Source of the DNA: Cristatella mucedo
Taxonomy: Eukaryota > Bryozoa > Phylactolaemata > Cristatellidae
Direction of reading: 5' to 3'
Assembly: GCA_009760855.2 (NCBI GenBank)
Contig: WPIO01000001.1
Coordinates: forward strand, 23,544,001 to 23,608,000
DNA: 64,000 bases
Part shown: piece by piece, positions 51,401-62,300 of the stretch
Numbering within the stretch: position 1 is the stretch's first letter
How the letters are laid out: every line of letters begins with the position of its first letter
The notes under the pieces: generated by a model
What the model saw: only the letters and a program-made list of their open reading frames with translations
What the model was told of the DNA's origin: nothing
Database searches by the model: none
Made by a program: the position numbers and the translations under genes

Positions 51401-54400
51401 CGACTCTCATGCAAACGTTTGCTAAGTAAGTTGTCATTCGACACTTTCTCATATGCCTTTCTGACGGCATTGGCAGTACGTTTGCAAGTAATGAAGTCGT
51501 AGTGTGCGGCGTGTCTAAAGGGCTGGTTCTTGGTGAGCCGTAATAGCACACTAGGTAAGGCGGTTGCTTTCCTGACCTCGGTCCCGAGGTCGTGGGTTCG
51601 ATTCCTAAGGTGGGCGATCCTGTATCGCCACTGCAAGCGGTGGTGATAGCCGTAAAGGCTCTTCTGTCGCTATACAAAAAGAGGCTGTTTAAGCAGCTAG
51701 GATTTGTTTTTGCTACAGCATCCTTATATTTGCACCATGAACCCTCTCCATTGCGGTAATGGCGGTGGTCTGGTGCATCGTCGTCGTTAAAATAATGATA
51801 CAAAACTTCATACGTCTTTTGTCATAATTTCTAGATTATCGCGATTCTCTCTAATTGTTGGCCCACGTTTCTTATGCAATTTGGCAATAACTATTTTTCG
51901 CCTTACCCTTGCCGTTAAACTTATGCATCACTTGTTTTTTGGTGCTGTAAGATCCAGCCACTGTCTGCCGAGTCTCTTTGAAACATGCACCATACCCGTA
52001 CACATTCAGCCGGTGCACGGTTCATCGCGAACGACACTCTGCTGCTGCAGGGTCAAGCTCTTGCTTATCGTCTTTCGTTCTTTTATCATAGCTATAGCTA
52101 TAATCTCCTTTTATTATTTCTTCAACACACATTCCTTATTGGATGCGGGACAACGAGGCGTTGTCTCAATAGGACAGTCACGCGCCATACACTTTAGAAC
52201 TAGTGTGTTAGCCATACCTTTCAATCCGGTTTCTTCAAGCCACACGTGGAAATTGCACCTGGGACGACGTGCGTAAGTCTTAAGAGACGATGCTAGCTGT
52301 TCCGGGTCATGCATTCGATTACCACAAACCATTTTAAATCTGCTCACTCTAGACTACGCGGCGCCTTTTAGGGGTGGGCGTGCCTGCAACCGCTAAGCCT
52401 ACACTGCGGCATTTTCCGAGGTCGACCGACTGGACTCGATGTGCTTCGAGACTTCGTCCGCCGACTGCAGCCCAAGTTCGCTATGTCTCGTCCACGTCGT
52501 TCTGCTGCTAACTACGAGGATGGTGCCTTAAGTACAGGCCGCGATGCAACTAGTGTTAGTTCATGACATTTTCTGGCTTGAGATTTAAAAATAAGCTACA
52601 AACCAAACGTTTCCTCACAAAATTTCTTCCGCCCGTGTGAAAAGTTTTTTTAAGCGTATACATAGTTTCTTTTAAGCGTATAGTTGCCGAAACTGCTCAT
52701 GTCATCGCTATGCAATTGACAAGCTTCCTTTCCAGCATATTTTAAGTGCCTAGAAAGAAATGATATTTACTTCTCTTAGGGCGCTATGCAGAAATGTATT
52801 ATTATTATTATCACTACTATTATTTTGTTCATTGAAATTTCAGGCGTACTCTTGCACTTGACAGCCAAGCAGATCTATGATGTATGGTAACGAATTAAGA
52901 GCTCAACAAAAATGCTGTGAGTTATAGAGAAACAATAAATCTTATACATTGAGATATCACGGATACGTTCGCCTTTTTATTCTTTAGGCTAAAACACATC
53001 CAAATACAAAATGGATACAAAAGGACAACAGACACAGGGGAATACGAATACGACAACTGAATGGTGAGTATAAAAAAGAGTGCTCAAATGTAATTAATAT
53101 TCCTAGAAACTGATGCCTGTATAAGGATTTGTGAATTGGGAATCTTCTGCCCGGAAGAACCTCAGACAAAGTAGGAGAAGGGTAAGGGACGAATATCAAA
53201 TCTGTATTGCAATGTTTCAAACCACCCATCACGCTCATGCGTAAGCTCAGCAGTGGAAACTCAATACTCACCAACACGTTAAACCCCACAGAGGCCACTC
53301 TTAAAACCTCTCAATGGAATGTCCTATATCAATGCAAGAAAAATGACTTATAAAATGCGACATGACTCCGGATGACGCCGTGGACTTGATTTCAGTGACC
53401 GAACCTGGCTAAAATCTACTAATTGTCTGACGTTTACCTACGCCACAGCTGCTGAAGGTTTCTTTTTCTTTTCATACGATGAGGTTAGTGAAAACTTGTA
53501 GAGTAGCAATTGCCACTCATTCCTCGCAGCATTTTAAATCATTTCAAGAACCCTAGAAGCATTCTTTCAAATCTCTTTTACTTAACACTACCAAACTAAA
53601 TCTGACTAATGATTGCAGTCGGTTATCGCCTCTAGGCAACAATATTTGCCTTATTTCTAATTTTTCCGGTCAAAATTGGTTCTGTTTTTGAAAAATATTT
53701 TTACATGCTTTTACAGGGTGATTTAACACTCATTTTGATAGCCAAACTGAAACCTTACTTGCAGAATTTTGCTCATTTTCTGTCAATTTTTGTTCATGGC
53801 TTATGCACCTTTAATGTGAATTTTAGATAGCACCTTAGATTAATCATTCCACCGCGAAGATATGTTATCGGCCCTTTTAGTTGCCAAATTCTACTCGTCT
53901 GACCAAATGCGAATCTTCTTTCCTCTGCAGTATGTATCCGTTGCGGAGGAAAACATCCTCTGCAAATCCCGTAGCGTTAAGAATCATGACATTAAAGCGC
54001 AACGAGAAAAATAGCTTTCTCACCACTGCTACTCAATCTTCCATCTGACCTGGCCTCACTGGGGAAACGCTATATACAGATCCTCACTTAGGTATGTTCT
54101 CGATGAGTATTCTTCCATGACTAAGCACATTGTATCTTTTGCCCGGCAGCCAAGGGTTTTCTGGAAATTTTAAACTTGCTAGAACTACAAAGCACAACCT
54201 AAAAAGCACAAGTAATCAGGATTGACTTCATCATCAAACAAGCGTTTTTGTAGGTCGGATCCAACCACTCAAGCTAAGACCAAGTTTAGCATCTAAATGA
54301 ATAGGATGAAATCACAGATGCGCAACACAAAAATACCCATGTCGACCTTCAAGCCTCTCTTGAACCGCTTCATAATCAACACCATGTCACCACTAGATGT

Positions 54401-56261
54401 CATCTAGGTGAGCTAGTTAGTCGTTTTTCAGCTCTTTCGGTAGCAGGATAGATAAAATCAGAGAGTTCGTTCCCGAGGTAACATCTTCCCTGGAGTCTTC
54501 AGCTTCCGATTCTCTTGCTGCACTTCGATGTCCGCCCTAGTGGTTTCCCTTGCTGCCCTCATCTCGACTTCCATCGCCCAGTCAAAGAAGACTATAAGCC
54601 CTCTAGCTCTCAAAGGTACTGCTTTCCATCTGAGATGCCCGGATTTACTATTTTGCTGCATAACCACCATAGGAACTCGTGCCTTAAGCCTCGGGCTCCG
54701 CCCGAGAATCTTCCAAAGAGCGAACTTCCATGTCATTCATTAAGAAGTCGCCACTAAACCGTGAGAACTTTACCAACTACCGCTAATTCTTCTTATTTCC
54801 GTTCTTATTTAAGATACTGGAATGACTAGTGTTAGGCCTATAAATGCGGATATCAAATTTTAAACAGCCCCTAAGTTCAAGTCAGGTTTTAGAGCAAATA
54901 ACTCCTCATAGTCATTACTGCTGCGAGTATAACGACCTTTTCAGGAATGATAATCTAGGTAGAATCTCTTCCTCTAGCTCATTATTCGTCCCGTCTTGGC
55001 GTCGAAGGCACCGGGCTACACTGGTTTTAAGTTCTAATAAAATAGATGGCAAAGGCTGACGTTCATCTGCTTATTCATTTCGTTTGTTTTTTCAAGCATG
55101 ATTTTACTTACCATTCAATTGCATTTCACTTTACAGCAAATGTAAAGCGCCTAGAGAGAGATTAAGTTCTCTGAGGGCACTTTATCAAGTGAATTATTAT
55201 TATTATTATTCTTATTAGCCTTTGAAATATGGTGTGATCCGGTAATGATATTTAGATTGAATCGTTTTCGATATTAATACTCTTTCTCCTGCCAATATAA
55301 TCTACAAGCAAATTATTATAATGATGACAGATAGCTTTGCTTACACTTTAATCTCTTCCTGCCTTTCAGCATCTCACTCTTAACTCCCATGCCGCATGTA
55401 TTGCTGATATTGACTCTTGGTTCGCTGCAGTGTTTCAAATTGATGATAAAAAACCAACTTCCTAATTATTGCTATAACTATTGTTACTCAGAAATCGAAA
55501 AGTGTATGCATCTGAATTGACTCAACCAATATATCTCCTTTAGCATCTGCACACAATCTGGGTTCTCTCTTCCAAAATGACTTAATTAATTAATTGATGC
55601 TAACCACTCGCTCCACACTCAAATCTGCCTACTTTTGCCTGCTTAAAATTGTAAATGTTTTGGCTAGCTCAAATATGGACACCGAGGCGAAGCCAATCTA
55701 TTCGTTCATATCATCCAGGTTAGGCTTCAGTAACTCGTGTGTAGATCTTCCAGTTTTTGCAATGAGACGCTCACAGTTTGTGCAAAACTCTGCAGATAAT
55801 ATTTTCTGTTATAAATTTTGTCGCTTTCACATTGCACCGCTTCTCATCACGCTGCGCTGGGTCCACGTCAAGCAGCTTATCGATTTTATGATGCTGTCAC
55901 TCAAATGTAAAGCGCCTAGAGAGAGAGATCGAGTTCTCTGAGGGCGCTTTATCAAGTCCATTATTATTATTATTATTATTTATGTCCCTCTATTGTCTCG
56001 CTCCGTCATACCTATAGGAAATTCTTAATGACGTTTTCAGTCGCACCACGCGCTCTGCTGACTTTGGTCGCTGGGGGGGCCTCTGAGGAAAATCTAATCC
56101 TGTGGAGACCGTGCCCTCAGTTATATGATCCCATAATTCACTACCGACTGACATCAACTCATCTTCTGATTTAAAGACATTCACAATAGTGAAAAATCTG
56201 CCAGTTATTCACAGCCTTCGCTCTGTCGGAGTGAATTGTCTTTGTGAGTGTGTGTGTGTGT

Positions 56262-56329
<68 letters not shown>

Positions 56330-59300
56330 GATGCGAAGCTGTGCATTTAATTACCGGCCAATCTTTATGCCATCTTGCTGTCTTTTTCAGCATCATTAAA
56401 GTTCTAGGAAGAGATTTGGGATCTTGTGAAACTATATATACATGTTTTATTATTATTGTAAAAACATTACCTCTGGAGCGTCGTCCAAGTTGCAGACGAA
56501 GTGTTTTAAGGTGTTGGTCACGTGTTCTTGAATGCAAGCTTTATTATATCTCGATGCTTCAGTAAAATGTTAACTTGCATGCCAGACAGATATGGCATTC
56601 TTGATCATTTTTCATTTAAAATGTTACATAAAGAGAGGTAAATATATATTTTACGAAAAATTCATGCTGTCGTTTGGTTGTCGATATATTTCCAATTCAT
56701 TTGCTTAATTAAAAACAAGCACTTGTGCACGCGATGTGTGTGTATTAGTCATGCCATGGATTTTCCGTAATTTCTATACGTCAAACCGACTGAATTTTAT
56801 TTTTAGAGCTAAACCTGGACGGCGATAATTTCGTGCAAGAGTTTGTGGACCCTCCCTACCTTATCGGTGGTAGAAAGTTTGACTTCGGCGTTTACACCAT
56901 AGTTACGTCAATGGATCCTCTCCGGATATACATAATAAACCATGAAATGCTCGTCAGGTCAGAATTTGGTTTTTTTCCTGCTCAGTGTAGAGACATCTGC
57001 TCACGAAACTTGCCTCTATGAACCCTACTACTAATAAATAATTGTACTTTCAGTGACCTCTTTAAGATCGATTTTTAAAGTGGATATGTTCAATATCAAA
57101 TTGGATAGCTCAATTTATATTTTGCAGAGTAACAGCGTGTTAACCCGTTTATGTTCTAGATTCTGTGCAGAAGACTACTATCCCTTTGATGAGAATAATA
57201 CAAAAAAGTATGTCGTGGATGACAATTACACACCCATTTGGGAGGTAACTAAATCAAAATAAAATTCATCTCGATATTGATGACCATGACTCACTATTGT
57301 GGTGCAAATACCAATGTACTTCTGTTTTATAATGCTTCGTTTTAAGCTATCGGCGAGCAAAAAGTATAACGCTGATCTTGATTACACCAACAAGCAAAGT
57401 CTAACGCACATCCTCAAGTCACAAGGTATGCTATACGAAAGCTGCGCGAACTGCGAGCTTCAACTTCAATTCAAGCTGCTACGGCGATCCTACGTGTCAA
57501 GTGCCTTCAAGGAGGCAACTGTGATAACCATTGAATTGGGTAACTTTTATTTTCAAGTCGTAACTTGGGTGTTACAAGCGATTGACAACTCCTTTATTGT
57601 AGTGCAATTACTGTAACAATTAATAAGCAAGCTATGCAAGTACTGACTTCAGGATTCAATAAAAGAAATCTCACTCTATAGGACCTAGATTTAATTGAAA
57701 CTTTGTTTTTTGTCTCTGTGTTCTTCAGTTGTTTTACCTTATTGAATCAAGTGGGTAAATAAAATGTGTGATTTATTTGAATTGGATTGACTTGAATGAA
57801 GCTAAAAGTAAGAAATGGTTGTTTAATCGAGGAATGACATCTTACGTGGAGAACATTGTTGCAGCTCAGAAATATGAGGTCTCCAGCGAAGCCTTTAGTA
57901 TTTCTGCACAACGCTGCATAAAAATGTCCTACCTTCAAGTTTTAGTATTGCTATACTAATTCGCGTATTCGCAACGTGTTCTCCAAAGCGAGGAGTAAAT
58001 CCATTGTGACACGGTGACTTTGCTAAAGATATGAATTGAATATTTGAGATACAAAATTTATGTTTGCAGGAGTTAACGTCCAGAAGATGTTTCATGAAGT
58101 AGAAGAAACTATAAGAGAAGTATACGTTGCCAAGCAGGCCGAAATGATAACAGTCACAATGCAGCACTACAAGTCGCTCAGGTCAGTCGCTGCCTATTCC
58201 TGGTAGTACGCAGCATGCCAAGCACTTTTGTCTTTGCTTGCTTGACTAGCTACTAAGTCTATTGTAATTCAACCACACTATAGAAACTTCTTCGAGCTGG
58301 TGCGGTTCGACTTTATGCTTGACAAGGATGCCAATTTGTACTTAATGGAGGTATGTATGAGTTTAATAATAATAATAATAATATTGCACTTGATAAAGCG
58401 CCCTCAGAGAACTTAATCTCTTTCTAGGCGCTTTACATTTGCTGCAAAGTGATACGCAATAGAATAGTAAGTAAAATCATGCTTGAAAAACAAACAAAAT
58501 GAATAACATGGTTAGGGGTTACATGCACTGGGTCAGCATGCAAATGTGGTTAGTGGCAGCATGAACAGTGTCAGCACGCATAAGCACATCGAGGACGAAT
58601 CACAAGAACCCACTAAATGCTGTCCTAAATAGGTATGTTTTTAAGTTTCTTTTAAATGTGGTCAGGTCAGGGGATGTTCTGATGCAGGTCGGGAGGGAGT
58701 TCCAGGCTGTGGGAGCATACGAGCTAAATACACGGTCTCCAAAGGATTTAAGGTTTGTACGAGGTATTTCTAGACTGTTGGATTCCGAAAAGCGAGTGGT
58801 ACGATGCTTTGCCTGATGGGGTAGTATCTCTGAAAGATAGGCTGGAGCCATAGAATGAAGAGACCTAAAAGTGAGCGACAAAACCTTGGCAGTTTCAACT
58901 TAAGGGTGAATCTGTATACTAAAGACTTTAGCAGAAAGGTTGTATTATAAAAAGATCGTCGCTACGCGCGCCAGCTTGTCGTATTCACCGAAGTTAAATT
59001 CGAGTTATAAGACACAAGAAGCGATGCTGTTGCCATTGAATTTTTAATATAAGATATTCTCACTGGTATTCGTTCTGCGTGCGGCACTGCTTTAAGGAGG
59101 CTCTACGGGCTGCCGATGGGTCACAAAAACGTAAAAGATGCGTATTGAGCTGGACGAGAAGACACAAGCAGCCTTCAGCCGGACTGATGGAGCGTGCCAT
59201 CCGCTTCGATTGGCTGGTTCGTGCGCGATTCAGTAGCTATTTAAAAGGGCTACACAATAAGGATTGCAGTCAATCAGCGGAGCGAAGACGTGCCGGTACT

Positions 59301-62300
59301 TCTAGGCTGGCGTCTCCACCATCTTGACGCCACATGGTCGATTGTCGATAGTCACGTGCTCCGGCGAGACCGATCCGTGGGATCTGTTGCCTCCAGCTCT
59401 TTGTGCCATTCGTCTCGTCAGGCGAATAATAAAATATTTGGATAGGAACTTCACATTACAGATATTTCTTAGTGACTGCATGTAATCTGATGTCTAGTTT
59501 CTGTGTCTTTGGCAGAGAACTCTTGGAATTTTTGTTTGGGCGAGTGATTAAGGTGCTAGCCTCGACCAAAGTTAAGGTGAATGTATTTGATAACCAAGGT
59601 CGTGGGCTCAAGCCCCATGGCAAATGTGAAGCGCCTGAATAGAGATTTGAGTTCTCTTATGGGGACATACAAATGAATTATACTTTTTATTTTATGCTTC
59701 ACTTACGTGGTCTGGCTTTCTTTCCGGTAAATTTGGATTGCTGTGGCTGCGATTACTATTTTTAATAGGAAATATGCGTGTATGCATTTATTCTTGTTTA
59801 GTGCCTATACTTACTGTAGGCCTTTCGGCGGCAAACAATATCATATTAAGTTATTCACTTCCATTTATACTTAAGGTTTGTCTCCCAAAGAAGCCAAATT
59901 ATATTTTATGCATGGTTGGTTGCTTTATTGGGGCGGTTGTCATCTAAAAAAATGATTGTGTCTCGACATAAAATCTTGCAAAGAGCTCCTAGGCGTGTGC
60001 ATACACCATGTTAACCAGGTCAATCCTGTTACTAGTGCTAATTTCAAGTCTTTTTTCAGGTTAATATGTCTCCTAATCTATCATCTGGACACTTTCCACG
60101 AAATAAGCTCATGTATGAGCAAGTTCTGTTTAATCTTTTTTCTGTTGCTGGAGTGGCATCAACGTTGGACCGAGATGCCAAGATTGTCAGGTGAGACTTG
60201 GTCAATGTCATTTTAAATGGACCGACTTCCATAGCAGCGAACTAAAGTCTTCTGGGAGCTGCTGATTGAAAGCAGCCAATAAGAAGCTTTAGAATGCAAT
60301 AAAACCATTTTATACAGCCAAAAAGCGGGCAGCAGTAAGCAGATCTCTATCAATATCTGAAGTTAGGGTTTTGGGCCACGGCTCAGTTCGCTGAGGTATC
60401 TTGTATGGACTTATCCATGCACTGTCTGGCTTCCGTAGATAGCGCATCCGTCACCATGGCTCTCGGTACCGTGCACCATATTCTACATAACCTTTAGCAT
60501 TTTCGGCTTGTCTCGTGCAAACCGTGAACCGCTCTTTAGCATGAGTATCGTAAAGATGGATCGGATTAAAATAGTTGATTTATCACCGCCGCATCAGAGC
60601 AAAGAAACTGGTCGACGGAGTAGCCTAATGGCCGGTTTCAAGCAACATAGAATCAGGTCATCTCTAGTTTGAGTCCTATCACGACATGAGCAGTTGCACC
60701 TCAGTTAAAAGAACCAATGGCTGGGCAGCCCACAGCTGCTAACGTAACAAGAGAGACCTTCAATGCTGCTTCAAAAACGACGTCGCCGGCCAATAGATGT
60801 TCGCAATTGGTGTTTGCCTTTGAATAATACTGTAAGAATTGTTGAGCTAAAGAGACCCAGATGGCGATTACAAAAATGTCCTAATCCGATAGTACGAGTC
60901 TCTTCATCCGTCATCCCTCCAGCCAACGTCGTTGACAGACACGATCGTGGCGTTCGTTTCTGTCCCGATGGCAATCTACTCGGCCTATTCTTTGACTCCT
61001 CTTGCTCATCAAGCTTCCTTAACTACCCTGTCATCATCCGACATCGATGACATTCGTACTAGTGAGTTCCCACAACTTAGCAACGATATGACCAACCTAA
61101 GAGATACATGGAAGCCTAGTGTCACCCTCAAGCTGGTAGACATCACTTTCAAGATTAGACCATCTAGCTTAATTTCTGTTGCGTCTAACCGTAATCTGGG
61201 AGTGCTGTCTCAGAAATACCTGTCAATGAACGAGTACGTTGTTACCATTGCATCAAGTCGGCCACCACTCAGTTGAGTTAAGTTAGTTATTTTTTATTTT
61301 ACTTTATAAGTTTTCTTAGAATAAAGGAGCACAAGAACATCAACTCGAAATACGCTTTTTTTAAAGAGCGTATCTCACTTGGCCACAGCCAAAACTTATG
61401 CTTAGGTAGTAATAGGTGGAATTATAAAATCAATTGCTGGTTTTGCACCTCAGTTGAATACCGTGGGTTTTCGATGAAGTAAAATTAAATGTTGTGCGCA
61501 GTGACTAATTTATTTAGATGAAGCATAGATATGATATATTAAATTAAATATACCACGCTAGGCCATCAATTCACTATTCGATCAACGGTCATTCAGTACA
61601 TCGTAGGTTCATGCTTCATTAAATTATCCAGTTAATGAAGTATCTCATTCTAGTATTCCTTTTTTGGCCACCCGTGTGATATCTAAGCAGGTCAGTTGAG
61701 TTATTTTATTGTAGATTTTTTAAATAATTGAATTTAACTTACCTCAGCTCCCACGCAATAGGTTTTAGTGCTTACATAATGAAAGTTTAAATAAAACTTC
61801 TTAATAAGTTGTTATCGAGGTTTTAAATATTTATATAATCAGTTTGCAATTTATTTTATCTCTGGTTTAATAGGTAGAGTTTAAAAGTGAATGATTAGAG
61901 TACTTGACTCAATTGCCACCTTTTCTAAGCCGTAAGCTGACAAGATGCCTAAGCTGAGCATCAGCATCGGCTTCGCCTTCATAAATGGCGTCGCTATTAG
62001 CAGCTAGGTTTTGCATTAAAAGCTGAATGTGTGTTTATAAGAGAACCAAGATGCGTAGAGTGTTGGTCACTAGAGTTTAATATGTGCCGGATATTTTTGT
62101 TTTAGTCACCCAGACACGCAGCTTATGCAGGTCTCGGACAAAGATATCATGGTCAATGTTGAGCTATGTGAAGGAAGATGCATCGATGGCTGTACAGCTT
62201 TGGTAAGTGCTATTTATTGTGCTTTAATTGTCGCTCATTTAAGAAGCCTGTATATTGCACGACTTGTTGATTTACTGCAAGTCACCTAAAGTGTCTTTGT

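Larger units (their letters stand above)
53290..56230 (+). mobile_element. LINE-A long copy, old, with nested LINE-A tails
   Basis: Spans endonuclease start (NARKMTYKM near 53330), endonuclease core relic (53740), RT linker (54280-54750), a KSGFRANN-type motif (54880), a YADD-region relic (55300), SAYFCLLKIVNVL (55625), and the RT C-terminus to about 56230. It is interrupted by LINE-A 3' fragments at 55072-55218 and 55903-55980. Confidence 0.75.
47827..56806 (+). other. TTLL intron 3 (8,980 bp) containing an unfound exon
   Basis: The family normally has about 25-30 residues between the KSQLEEY-type and LNLDGDNFVQEF-type segments, including an ATP-binding lysine in a QKxNxHR-like motif. The next exon starts in phase 1, so an exon ending in phase 1 is expected here. 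I did not find it by eye. Confidence 0.6.

Noticed and set aside
53930..54020. Possible missing TTLL exon after a TCCTCTGCAG acceptor
   Set aside because: The reading aligns with the degraded LINE-A endonuclease, has no phase-1 donor and lacks the expected motif.
56580..56640. Possible missing TTLL exon ending GAGAG|GTAAAT
   Set aside because: Phase 2 ending does not fit the phase-1 start of the next exon, and the peptide is not TTLL-like.
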